Below, in pieces: positions 11,286 through 21,547 of a stretch of DNA of 64,000 nt. The first letter of the stretch is position 1. Each line of letters begins with the position of its first letter. Source of the DNA: Symbiodinium natans (lineage: Eukaryota > Sar > Dinophyceae > Suessiales > Symbiodiniaceae). Under the pieces are notes generated by a model, which saw nothing but the letters and a program-made list of their open reading frames with translations, was not told the origin of the DNA and made no database searches. The stretch covers positions 823,501-887,500 of the forward strand of contig CAJNDS010002113.1 in NCBI GenBank assembly GCA_905221605.1, given 5' to 3'. A program made the position numbers and the translations under genes.

Positions 11286-14200
11286 CCGAACCGAAGCCGC
11301 CCCCAAAAAAGGACCAGGTGGAAATCCCGCAGAAGCTTTTGAGCGCGGCCGTGGGCCCCAACGGCTCCGACTTGCCAAAGGTAAGCCGACTTGGAGAAGC
11401 ATGCAGTAGAGGGCTTGGGGGTTTAGGGTTTAGGGTTAGGGTTTAGGGTTTAGGGTTTAGGGTTTAGGGCTGCTAGTAAGGGTGTTTTGGTTGCGCGCCG
11501 TTGCGCTGAGATCGCGGAGGAAGTGCGCCAAATAGAAGGCTGCGGCGGCGGCATCGTGCAAGTGGCTGTTGTGGGCCGGTGAAAAAACCACTACCAGGTC
11601 ACTACCAACCCAACCCAAGGACCCGCAAAGCAGCAACAGTTTCCATGTCATCATCCATAAGAATGAGCTGAACATGTAGGCAACCTTGGCAACGTTTGCC
11701 TGTGAAATCGCTTCGCATTTTTGCCAGAGACTGGGGCCAAGCAAGGTGCGAGATCGTTGTGGCGGCGTGATGATCGCGCCTCTTGGGCTTAAATGTGCCG
11801 ACCGGTCGAACCTAAGAAGCATGCGCAAGCTACGCGCAAATCAGACCCTGACCCTTGACAGGGTTTCCGAAAGAAGGTGGTGCCCTTTTTGGTGGGTTCC
11901 TAAAGTAAGGATTATACTATTTGGGGGGGCATATTGAGGGTTCTCTAGCCCGCCATCTTCTTCCAAAAGATGGTTCGCTAGGACAACCCCTTGAAGCTTT
12001 GTCAGGCCTGCAGTTGGGATGTTCCTCCTTCTTCCTAACAGTCCTTAATGGGGATTATACTAGGGGTGCAATTTTGTATGTAGGAGCTGTTATAGTCCTT
12101 ACTGTAATTGGGATTACAATTATAGTCGTGGGGACAAAAATCCCTGTGAAGGACTGTTAGGAGAAGGGCGGAACATCCCAAAGCGTGCAGTTTCAACGGG
12201 AAGGTTCTAGTCTAGGCCTCCAGCACAAGCCGCGAAGTGCTCAATCTGCACTAAGTCGTCTCAGTCTTAGGCAGAAGTCCCAAAAGCCCCCCTAAACCCC
12301 AGACACCCGAAACCTAAACCCACACAGCCCATAAACTTAAAACTTAAACCACATAAACTCCAGGAACCCCTTTGAAAAACATAGAGTATATGTATATGTA
12401 TATACAGATATACACATATACATATATACATATATACATATATACATATATACATATATACATATATTTTTGTTCATATATACACATATTTACACATCAA
12501 GACCCCACGCACGAAATAGCGCCCGAGGCTGATGCCACCCTCTGCGGGAGGCCACCTGACGGCCTTCATCGGTCCGGGGACGGCGGAGCAGGCGTGCCTT
12601 CGAGGGATGAGGTTTCAGGGTGGTTCGGGTTTGGGGTTTAGGGTTTAGGCTTTAGGCTTTAGGCTTTAGGCTTTAGGAGGGTTTAGGGTGCGGAGCATAA
12701 TTTGGAATTAGGGGGGTTAGGGATTGAGGGCTTCTTTGTAGACGACTAAGTCAGCAATTTTTCTTGGGCAGAGGAATCCGTGTAAGTAGATCAGATTATG
12801 GGTTAAGGTTTAACCTTCAGCGAATCTCGGCACAGGGGGGTGGGGAAGGAAAGGGAGGAACTTTGCTCCAGGAGTTTACGTGTGCGATGGGTCAAATAGT
12901 GCGCCCTTCGTGGCATCGGCCAGACCTCCAGCACAAATTGGAAACTCTGTTGCGGCGCCGAATCCGAAAACGATGTCGAGCGAGACACGCGGGAGTACTA
13001 GCGGTACGCACACCTATGATGGTGGCGCTCGTGCGAGACTGTTAAATGTTGAGGCATCCACAGATAGAAGCGCAACAAGCAGACTGGGCCGCGCCATACC
13101 CATGGCAGGATCATTGTGGTGGACCAAAAAGCGAGAACGCCAACTCAGCCACTCGGACCTGCCGTTCACAAAGAATCAGGAGAGACTTCCACTGAAAATT
13201 GCCACAATTCCGCCGGCGGAGAGCGACGCGACATCTCTGTGCGCCGTATGAGTCTGGTCAGCCACCCTCAATATGACCACGCGTTCTCAGGAAGGCTGCA
13301 CAGACATGTTGACCTCATGACACCCAACGACAACATCACTCTCATGTCGAAGGTTGTTGTGGTGAATTCCGAAAAAAAGCCCCGAAGTTGTTAGCCTGCA
13401 GTGTGGCTGGTCTACTTAACGGGTACCGGGTAGCCGAGCCTCAACTGTCAACCCTCACGCATGAACCCGACGCCAGGTCCAACAGGCAAAGGAAGAACTC
13501 CTGGGCCGTGTTCAGCGAGCGGAGGCTGGAGAGGCACGGCTGGGGCGTTTGAGGGTTTCCGATGCCCATACCTACCTCCTGCCCTTTGTTTTTTTTCAGT
13601 CCCAGGCCCTCCCGAACCCCCGGGCCCTAAACTGGAACCCATCCTACTAGTAAGCCGAAAAATTGACCTGCTTTGCCGCATTCTTCTCCGACTTGTCGCG
13701 GCAGGTCCCTGCACAGGAGCCGGCACCCAGGCCACGGAATCGTAAGATCAAGGGTCCCCCCCAAAAAAGGCCGGTTAAGATTTTAGGGTCAGGGCAGGCT
13801 TTCCTGTGATGGCCGACTGTAGCGTGGTTCTGGGCTTTGGAGTTCAGGGTTCAGGGCTTAGAGGCGGAATCTCTTCTGCGCAGATATGGCGCGACCGCGC
13901 CAGGAAGTCGGGGGTGGGGGGGTGGCAGCATGTGGCGCATAGCGTGTGCGTCGACCAGATCAGGAATCTAGAGAATCTGGCCATTCCGTTTTACCTCCCC
14001 CACTGCGCGAAGCACCCACATTTATCCTGAACCGCATCTGTTTTCAGGGGCTGCTTCAAAGGTCTCCGCCCCCCTCCATGAGCTTTCAGGGCACGTGGTG
14101 GGATGGCACAAAGAAGGTGTTGCACCTACAGATATGGCGCCACCTTGAACTTGAGAGGGATACGGGCCAGCGCGGCCCAGGGTGGAAATCGAGTGCTAAG

Positions 14201-14672
14201 GGGCGAGAGGAGATGGAAACACCGCGCGGAAAGGGATGTGAAGGGCTTCTTGGAAAGCTTGGCTTCGCCTGATCTTCTGTGTAGATGTAGAGTTTAAAGC
14301 CTTCAGGGTCCGATGTAGGGATTCGGGGGATTAGGTGTTCTGGAATCCAGAGGGGATTAGGGGGATTTGATCTGGAATACAGATGAGATTCCTATTGCAA
14401 GGGGCACCATGTGGCGACCGAGTTGCGGCGACCGAGTTGTGAATGAGGAAGACTGGCGCACTTGGAAGCCCGAATTCGGCTCTCCTGCGCGCGTCCTTTG
14501 TTCCACAAATTCCAGTACAAACAGTTGGCTACCAGGGGACACCTTTTGCCCCACTTGAGGTCCTCAACCCTAAGACCGAATCCTAAGCCCTAAGCCCTAA
14601 GCCCTAACCCCTCTTGACAAGGCCGAAGCTCGCAGACGAGTTCGAGGCTCTAATGGCAGATGTGGATGGCAA
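11286..14672 (+). CDS. Multi-exon gene, unknown product (several well-bounded exons)
   Basis: 11286-11380 follows TTTTCAG and precedes GTAAGC, the clearest canonical exon in this part (PKPPPKKDQVEIPQKLLSAA). About 11495-11578 precedes GTGAAA (CAEIAEEVRQIEGCGGG). About 11951-12013 (DGSLGQPLEALSGLQ) and about 12191-12264 (EGSSLGLQHKPRSAQSALS) flank a family B element. About 12509-12608 reads HEIAPEADATLCGRPPDG. 13477-13554 after CGCCAG and before GTTTCC is a perfect 26-codon coiled-coil exon (VQQAKEELLGRVQRAEAGEA). 14622-14672 precedes GTGAGA (KLADEFEALMADVDG). These may belong to more than one gene. Open frames at 12880-13251 and 13116-13394 are Ser/Thr-rich and possibly coding, but lack splice support. 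No domain was recognised. Confidence 0.45.
11415..11470. repeat. (TTTAGGG)n array
   Basis: About seven units just downstream of the canonical exon donor at 11381, hence inside the intron. Confidence 0.85.
12014..12181 (+). mobile_element. Family B foldback, copy 2 (probable intron)
   Basis: TTGGGATGTTCC at the left and GGAACATCCCAA at the right, with CTAACAGTCCTTAATGGGGA facing GTGAAGGACTGTTAG inside. At 168 bp it is the longest copy and carries extra GGATTA/TAATCC pairs. CAG immediately precedes it and GTGCAG lies just after it. The coding-like sequences on both sides are similar in character. Confidence 0.75.
12385..12480. repeat. (TATATACA)n microsatellite
   Basis: Tandem ATACATAT-type units; the frames rich in Tyr and Ile are artefacts. 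Confidence 0.85.
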
Positions 14673-14679
14673 GTGAGAA

Positions 14680-15500
14680 AGGGAGCAGCAAAGGGGGTTT
14701 CTCGTGCCGCCGCATCCAACCTAATGCAGTGAACTCCAGAAAGTTGGAACATGGTTTAAGGGCGATTAGAGCTGGGATTTCACCTTAACACCCTAAGCTC
14801 TAAACCAGTACGAAACAAGCCGTTTCATGGGAACAGGGGTCCTGAACAAGAGGCTCTGTGAGTACAGTGAAGCTTCTAGAACCCCCAATTCCAAGCCACC
14901 CCTGCTATGGAAGGTTGCAGGCTTGAGGATTGCAAGTCAGCTTCGGGTCAACTCCTTGAAATGGGGTTCAGAGGTTGGGGTAGCTTCCCTGCATCTTCTC
15001 CACACCTGCTTAAGGGGCAAGGGGGTAAGTAGCCTATCGACAATAAATGTATACAACCCAGACGCGGTGGCTTCGGTCGCAGCCCTTTTGGCACAAGTCT
15101 GGAGCGGCCCATGCTGGCAACAACGGGTCAAGGCCAGCAGAACTTCCCTGGCATGGCGCAACAAAATTTCGGGTGTGCGGCTGCGGGTTTCTCATGTCTT
15201 TGGGGCATCGTAGTGGTGTTCATGCGTTTAGGGGAACCCAGCAACTTACAACAGAAAACCCTAAGCCCTAAACCCCATTCCTAGTTCCAGACTGGACTTC
15301 CTTCAACCGACTCTTTGCTTCTGAAAGGTATCCGGAAGCAGGAAGCTTGGAGTCGACCCCCCAAACCCTGATCCGGAAAAACTGGCGTTCATTGTCAGTT
15401 CTCAACATCAGGGCCCCTTTGTTGGGTACACTTAATCTAGAACCCGCCTTACAATGGTAACCCCTCAAAAGGGACCATAACTTAGAGAGGTGGCCCTCTA
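14680..15500. other. No supported gene
   Basis: Frames of 75 to 128 codons overlap on both strands at 14827-15213. The minus one contains CAKRAATEATASGLYTFIVD, which looks protein-like, but neither strand shows convincing exon borders. Loose CCCTAAG units are at 15260-15276. Confidence 0.3.
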
Positions 15501-15514
15501 TCTATGGGAAGTTG

Positions 15515-15628
15515 CATGGCCCTTCATGGGGCCCCTTATCTTCTTTGCAGGCTTCCGAAGTGTGGGCCCTTGGGGGTGATGGGTATACAAGACTCCCCCA
15601 GATAAGGGGCCCATATCAAGGGACCATG
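15515..15628 (+). mobile_element. Family D foldback, copy 1
   Basis: CATGGCCCTTCATGGGGCCC at the left faces GGGGCCCATATCAAGGGACC at the right. The interior GGCTTCCGAAGTGTGGGCCC is shared with the copy at 21382 (GGCTTCTGAAGTCTGAGCCC). Confidence 0.65.
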
Positions 15629-15654
15629 AATCTACCCGTAGAATCTGGTTAAAC

Positions 15655-15822
15655 CCTAAACCCCAAACCCCAAACCCCAAACCCTAAACCCTAAAACCCA
15701 AACCCTAAACCCTCAAACCCTAAACCCAAACCCTAAACCCTAAACCCCAAGCCCTAAACCCTACACCCCAAACCCTAAAACCCTAAACCCTAGACCCCAA
15801 GCCCTAGACCCTAAGCCCTACA
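15655..15822. repeat. Degenerate CCCTAAA/CCCCAAA array
   Basis: Mixed units (CCCTAAA, CCCCAAA, CCCTAAAA, CCCTAGA, CCCTAAG) show more divergence than the pure arrays nearby, so it is probably older. It ends just before the exon at 15832. Confidence 0.85.
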
Positions 15823-15831
15823 GCGCATCAG

Positions 15832-18123
15832 GCAAGTCCGAGTCCCCCCGCCAAAGGAGGCGTTAGAGGGGGGCCCATGGTCGGACTCTCCGGCGCAATT
15901 GCACCAAAAGGGTTGTAGGGTTTAGGGTTTAGGGTTTAGGGCTAGAACGGTATTTTCAGATAGTTGAGTAGGGATTCTACCGGAACCATAATTTGCAACT
16001 ACCCGGATCTGCTCATGCGTTCGGTGCTCAAGATGGGTTTCGAAGATCCAAATGTCCTAAGCAGACCGGTTTAGGGTTTAGGGTTTAGGGTTTAGGGTTT
16101 AGGGTTTAAACGCCCCGCGCAGCCAGGCTCGGCACGAGCTCCGGAGAGTGAGGATGGGAGCGGTCGCGAGGAGAGGAGTCAGGGTGCGCTCGAAGACGAA
16201 AACCCCAAAACTCCAAGCCCCTCGTAATCCCTTACCCAACCAAAGCCCCCAGGCCCTGCCGCGGGAGCCGATTAGGGTTAAGGGTTTAGGGTTTAGGGTT
16301 TAGGGTTTAGGGTTTAGGGTTTAGGGTTTAGGGTTTAGGGTTTAGGGTTTAGGGTTTAGGGTTTAGGGTTTAGGGTTTAGGGGGAAGTTCTGCGAGCATG
16401 AACCGTGGGCCACAGGATGTATCGCAGTCGCCTTCGGCTTTCAACCAGTCAGCCCGATCGGCGTCTTCAGCCGAGGATACCCGTGAGAAGGCGTCGGGAA
16501 GTGAGGGTTTAGGCTTTAGGGTTTAGGGTTAAATGCTGTGGCATGCTTTCCCGTCAAAGCGCCTCAGGCTTAGCACGGGTGCAGGGGCAGGGTTGTTTGT
16601 ATGTCTCCTCAAGCACGAGTTCTGGGCGAGAAGTGTCCATCTTTCAGTGTGCTGTCGCCGGCATCAATCATGCTTGGAAACGAGGGTTTCTGGGCTGAGG
16701 GACCCGAAACCGGAACCCCTAGCCGTTACCTAACCTCTAACCCCTAACCCCTAACCTCTGTAATACATGCGCTGGGACGCAGGGTTTAGGGTTTAGGGCG
16801 CAGGTTAGCTGAGAGGGCTTTGGGTTTGCACAATTCGAGCTATCAACAGGCCCTTTTCCAGTGGAGATGACTTCCTTGCAAAGGTTCCGAGACCTTTGTG
16901 CAGGTAAGCATGCAAAACCCCTCAGTCCCTCGAGCTTGTATCCTAAACCCTAAACTCTAAACTTTAAACCTTAAACCCTAAACCCTAGACCCTAAACCTT
17001 AAGCCCTGAAGGATCGGAGATCTGGCCGCGCATCCAGGGCAGGCAAAAGCAGCTGGCATGCACCCAATATGACTGGTAGTGTTACCTTATGGTCCCCTTG
17101 TAATCATACACCCGTGGCTGTGAGCGATGATCTGAATGAAGGGCGATTTGGCGGTCTTGATCATAGTATATGCCCATGTGTGCATATATTATGTTGCTAT
17201 ATATGCACACCTACGAAAAAAAAAATATATATATATATATATATGTATATATAAACCTCCACACGTGTCCATCTTGCCGGTTTTGATCGTGAGATTTTCT
17301 CGGCCTAGAATTAGAAGTGCTCATCTGGATGTGAAACATTGCCCCCCCCCCCCCCCCCCCACACCCCACCCCCCACCCCACCCCCGACCCCCCACCCCCC
17401 CACCGACCCCCCAAAAAAATCCAACAACCCTCAGATGGCATCAGCCCAGGAGTACCCAGTCCCTTGCAACACGAGGTCGGAGAAAACTGGGAGGGGTTTC
17501 AGGGTTTCAGGGTTCAGGGTTCAGGGGTGTCAGGATTTCAGAATACAAGGGCTTCAGGGACTTTAAGGCTTTCAGGGTTTGCAGATCGGAGGGCTTCAGC
17601 GTTGTGGGGTTTTGCGGGTTTTAGGCTTCAGGCCTTGTTTAGCCTTCAAGGCTTTTAGGGTTCGTGTGCAGGCCCTGTAGGCGGTCAGATGGGTCTGCAG
17701 AGATGGGCACAAGCCTTGGACTGCCGGGGCGTCCGGCGGATCTTGCAATTAAGGGTTTAGGGCTTAGGGTTTCTGCAAGTGGCACCGCGCTAGCCCCAAA
17801 CCCGAAGCCCGAAACCCTAACCACATTCCGCCCGACGTCAACATCCCACGTTGTCCTGCATCGTGGCTCATTTCCCAGCATCCCGAAACTGCTGCCAGCT
17901 GGCGTTGTCCTAGCAACCCCAACCCTTCCAACCCCCGAACCTACTTGAAGGTTCATGGGTAGCTATCAGTGGGGCTATAAGTAGGGTAACTGCAACTATA
18001 ACTGGTTATCAATCCTTATTGAGGGTACTTAAAGACCCTACTTATAGCTACCCATGAACCTCCAAGTACATCTCCGATTCACGCGCGGTCAGGTTTCTGG
18101 AAAGATTCGCCAGCTCAGCGAGG
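15832..18123 (+). CDS. Disordered-protein gene with array and foldback introns
   Basis: Exons: 15832-15911 (ASPSPPAKGGVRGGPMVGLS) after GCATCAG and before a GTTGTAGGGTTTAGG array; about 15997-16068 (DLLMRSVLKMGFEDPNVLSR) directly before GTTTAGGG; 16123 to about 16187 (GSARAPESEDGSGREERS), which joins the previous one in phase; 16388-16506 (QDVSQSPSAFNQSARSASSA) with TTTAGGG arrays on both sides; a 42-nt exon 16862-16903 between TTTTCCAG and GTAAGC; and about 17822-17950 joined to 18067-18123 across family A element 17944-18066, where reading continues in frame (NPSNPRTYLK then YISDSRAVRFLERFASS). A Ser/Glu-rich linker composition dominates. The product is unknown and the set may span two genes. 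Confidence 0.5.
15917..16105. repeat. (TTTAGGG)n arrays acting as intron starts
   Basis: Arrays at 15917-15942 and 16069-16105 each begin within a few bases of a coding segment, so the first GTTTAG or GTTGTAG is the likely donor. Confidence 0.8.
16267..16384. repeat. Pure (TTTAGGG)n array, about 16 units
   Basis: One of the most homogeneous tracts in the window. It is followed by GGGGAAG and the exon at 16388. Confidence 0.9.
17218..17412. repeat. AT dinucleotide tract and polyC/CCCCA tract
   Basis: 17222-17254 is an AT repeat and 17341-17412 is nearly pure C with A interruptions. The Pro-rich frame across it is an artefact. Confidence 0.85.
17944..18066 (+). mobile_element. Family A foldback (Stowaway-like), copy 2, acting as an intron
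   Basis: Left CTTGAAGGTTCATGGGTAG, right CTACCCATGAACCTCCAAG, flanked by TA on both sides (17942-17943 and 18067-18068), as for Tc1/mariner-type elements. Splicing AAG|GTTCAT to CCAAG|TA removes all but seven bases of the element and keeps the frame open across the junction. Confidence 0.8.
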
Positions 18124-18164
18124 GTACTGCAGGGCTCGCTTGTGCGGCTTTAGGGTTTAAGGGT

Positions 18165-18560
18165 TAAGGGTTTAGGGTTTAGGGTTTAGGGTTTAGGGTG
18201 CACATGCAGCGCCTGATTTACAGGAAGGGGAGCGGGGGTGGAGTTCGTGACATCCGAATTATTTCCGATGAAGCGCATTATTGGCAGTGGCAATCCTCAA
18301 GCCCTTCTAAAGAACCCAAAACAACCCAAACTCCACTTCAAGCCTGCAGCGAAGTAATGTCTCTGAGCACCCAGATTGAATGTAGGATGCACCAAGAATT
18401 TTGAGAAAAAAGCAAGATGTATACATGTGTGTATATATATATGTAATGTATGTACAAGTTTCCCATATCTTATCGTCAACCTCAAACTCCAAACCAGCCG
18501 GAGCTTGCTGATCCAAGTCCTCAGCCGCGAACCACTCTGCTAAGCACAGCTTTCGCATCT
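18165..18560. other. TTTAGGG array, plus frame and a minus exon-like segment
   Basis: 18165-18200 is a short TTTAGGG array. A plus frame at 18198-18404 starts MQRLIYRKGSGGGVRDIRII. On the minus strand 18558-18465 reads CLAEWFAAEDLDQQAPAGLE followed by an acidic stretch, and has better coding character than the plus strand there. Neither is recognised. Confidence 0.35.
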
Positions 18561-18574
18561 TCTTCTCTGGTTAC

Positions 18575-18743
18575 TTGGAAGCTCTTTCGGCTTAGTAAGT
18601 CTACTTAGCATCCCCTAGAAACACGTGGATAGACCCCATAGCCCAACCTAGTAGGTCTACTCAGTATCTCCCAGAAACCCTTGAATCGTCCCCACAGCGC
18701 AACTTACCTACCCTGAATCTAAGTTAACACGGCTTCCAGCAAG
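18575..18743 (+). mobile_element. Family H foldback, copy 1
   Basis: TTGGAAGCTCTTTCGGCTTA at the left against TAACACGGCTTCCAGCAAG at the right, with AGTAAGTCTACTTAG near the left end. AGTAAGTCTACTTAG is exactly shared with the copy at 62214. The internal CTAGTAGGTCTACTCAG repeats the left motif. Confidence 0.65.
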
Positions 18744-20261
18744 CCTATCGCTGTGGACACTTGGGGTCGAGCGGAAGCATATGGCTCCTTAGAGTTCACC
18801 GAGAAATGCCCATGACTTCACTGAGTCCCCAGTCCCGAATGAGGGTTTAGGGTCTGCTTCGTTTAGGGGCTGAGGGGCCTCAGTCGAGGGGAAGTGAGGA
18901 CACGAAAGGCGTCCCCGGAATATCTAAAAATTGAACCTGCTCAACCCTGAAAGAGCAGGACCCAGAGTGGGACTTGATTCCCTTTTGGGGGGGGGGGGGG
19001 TTTGGGTTCCCTTTTGAGCTGCTCTTGCTAGGTTATTTTTTTGTCTAGAAGCTGAAACTGCCAGGCACTAACGAGCCCCAGGCCAATCGACTGTTTGTTT
19101 GCGGGGTTGAGGGTTCAGGGTTTAGGGTTTGTTTGCGGGTTCAGTGATTTGGGGGTCGAGGGTTGCTAGGGTTGTTTTGGAATTTCTTTCGGGTTCTGTA
19201 TTTCCCTCCCCCTCCCCCTAAATTCAGACCTATAGAGTTGAGATTTGCCAAGTTTGCTGACGAAAGGGGTATTTAACATCTTTTCTTGTTATGGTTTTGA
19301 TGTGATTTCGGTTACGATCAGGTGAAGTGAAGCGCTTCCTCGGGCACATTTGATTTCCGTATGGAAGGCAGTCTATTGTTTTTTTGGCCCCAAAACCCAC
19401 TCCGCTACCCCAGTTTTCGGCATTCGTGCGGATGCACGGGCGTAGACTTAGAAATTTGGGCGGGAGAGACATAGAGAGAAAGAGAGAGGGAGGTACAGGG
19501 GTCCATTTTGCCTCACGTGCCATTTTGGCTAGGTGGCCTATACTTGGCAACTCAAATTGCTTCCGCTTACAGGGCAGTGGACCACAAACGGCTCCAAATT
19601 GGTATCATGCGTGGCTTACTCCAGCAGGCTCTCTTGGCAAGAACAGGGGCCATGGCACATGCTGGCCACAACCAACTGGCTTCTATGCTGCTTTGTGCCT
19701 GAGCCAGCACCAAACCGCTATTCATGCTGACATCTCTGAACGCACAGAGTCTGGACATTCGCGGGCAAACATTTCCACCCAAACCACAGCAAACGCATAC
19801 ACAGAGGCTGAGTGCATTCTTGACCCGCTCGGTGCACAACTGGGGCCAGGAGCTACTTTCGCGACAGCATTTGCTGCTAACAGTCACGAGTCCGGCAGCG
19901 GAGACTGGTGGTGAGGAGTGCTAGCATCTGCCTGGAGGAGACTCTGCCACAGCTTCCAGCGCATCGCTTGTACATCCACCCAGCGAGTCTAGTGGGACAT
20001 CGCGTATATCAGGTGTCGCCCTACGTGTCACTGTGTTGCTCCCACCCACCACCCTAATCCTACCAAGCACATCCTGAAAACAAACACTACACCTCGGAAT
20101 GATGCTCCGATCCATTGGGGAATCAATTGGGGTTGTTGTCTAGTCTGTCTGATGTCTCGTCCAGCGGCCCGGGGGGAACGCGGTCGTGGATTCCAACACT
20201 GAGAAGTGCGGTGTCACACCGACAGGGAAGGCGGGTGCACATTGCACCCGGGGGCTTTGGG

Positions 20262-20380
20262 TTTGGGGTGCATGGGCAGTTACAAGTGCGGCTATAAGTA
20301 GGGGCACTATAATTATCTCTGATTATGACCTTATTTAGGGTAGTTGTAACCATCCTGAAAACTACCCATGAACCTCCAAG
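20262..20380 (+). mobile_element. Family A foldback, copy 3 (left end decayed)
   Basis: The right end CTACCCATGAACCTCCAAG followed by TA is perfect. The left end (GGTGCATGGGCAG) has lost the first bases. The interior GCTATAAGTAGGG and TTTAGGGTAGTTGTAA matches copies 2 and 4. Confidence 0.7.
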
Positions 20381-20519
20381 TAGGCTTCGGATGTAGAGTT
20401 CGGAGGTTGGAAGGAGGGAAGTCCATTTGAGAGGGCTGTGGTGGCTGAGGGCCACTGGACTGTGGCCCAGCCAGTACTCCCAGTGGAATTAGGGTCTAGG
20501 ACTTGGGGTCTAGGGTTTA

Positions 20520-20580
20520 GGATTTGGGGTTTAGGGTTTGGGGTTTAGGGTTTAGGGTTTAGGGTTTAGGGTTTAGGGGC
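20520..20580. repeat. TTTGGGG/TTTAGGG array
   Basis: Alternating GGTTTGGGGTTTAGGG units becoming pure TTTAGGG to the right. Confidence 0.85.
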
Positions 20581-21381
20581 TAATTCCCCCCTGGCAGTCT
20601 GAGCCTGCACTCACAAGGCGGAGGCTTCTGGAGGAAAGCGACGACGCCCGGGCGCATCTTTGGGGGCGCATGATACTTCCCTTTTGGGGGGTGCTCATTT
20701 TTCTTGTTGCATCTCAACAGTTTGCACTTGAGAGGGCTGCAAAGTCTTGGGGGTCCCAGCAAAACTGCGCAGTAGAAGGCGGAGCGAAACTCAGAAAAGG
20801 GGTCCCGCCATGCTGGCAAGACCTAGGACTTGAGGTAAGGTCTTGAACTTTGGTTGTGGGAAGCTCCTAAACCCTAAACTCCATACCCTAAATCCTAAGC
20901 CCGCTTTCTACTTACTGGGAGCTTAGGCCTGGATGTGTCGGGCTTCTGTGTCGAGTCGCAGCCCATCAATCCTGAACCCAACCTGTGTCTCACCCATGTT
21001 TGGGGTTTAAGGTTTATGCTTGAGGGTTTTGGGGTCTGGGTTTTAGGGCTTAGGGTTTACCACAATTCGTGAGACTTTCTTTTTTGCCCTCACACTTAAC
21101 TCTTTCCCGGCTGCAGGAGACCTGGATGCAAAAGGGTTACTGTTGTGGAAGGGGCTTTGAGTTGCGGGGGAGCCCCTAGACGCCACGCTTGCCGCTGCAT
21201 CCGGCACACCTTGATGACACGCAGAAAGAAGCGCTCTGCAGTAGCAGCAGTACATCAAAAAACCGACCGCAAGGTTCATGTTTCCAGGGATTTTTGGGGA
21301 TCCGCATTGGAGATACCTGGACCCTCAATCCGGAGTAAACGGTTCAGGGTATGCAGGGTAAGTTCAGGGCTGAAGGAGTTT

Positions 21382-21507
21382 CATGGGCCCCTAATCTGGT
21401 CCCTTAGCTTCTTTGAAGGCTTCTGAAGTCTGAGCCCTTGGGTTGTATAGGGTACATAAGGGGCATAGAAGAACCCTTTGAAGGACCCATATTATGAAGG
21501 GACTATG
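21382..21507 (+). mobile_element. Family D foldback, copy 2
   Basis: CATGGGCCCCTAATCTGGTC at the left against ATTATGAAGGGACTATG at the right, with GGCTTCTGAAGTCTGAGCCC inside, as in copy 1 at 15515. It ends 40 bp before the exon at 21548. Confidence 0.6.
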
Positions 21508-21547
21508 TAACCCTAAACCCTAAACCCAAAACACCCTGCCTAAGCAG

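Larger units (their letters stand above)
18750..21375. other. Long stretch without a convincing gene
   Basis: Contains a polyG run at 18987-19000, loose TTTAGGG units at 18842, 19115 and 20490-20580, and a 176-codon frame at 19384-19914 that overlaps a 106-codon minus frame and has no recognisable domain. 20110-20260 and 20590-20820 are GC-rich but show no exon borders I trust. Family A copy 3 is inside. Confidence 0.35.

Noticed and set aside
17339-17566. Pro-rich frame (PPPPPHTPPP)
   Set aside because: Comes from a polyC/CCCCA tract.
19515-19530. GCCATTTTGGCT, like the core of the dinoflagellate spliced leader
   Set aside because: Only 12 bases match and they are a palindrome; the flanking leader bases are absent and no retroposed gene follows.
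19384-19914. 176-codon plus frame
   Set aside because: No domain, competing 106-codon minus frame, and several overlapping plus frames of equal quality.
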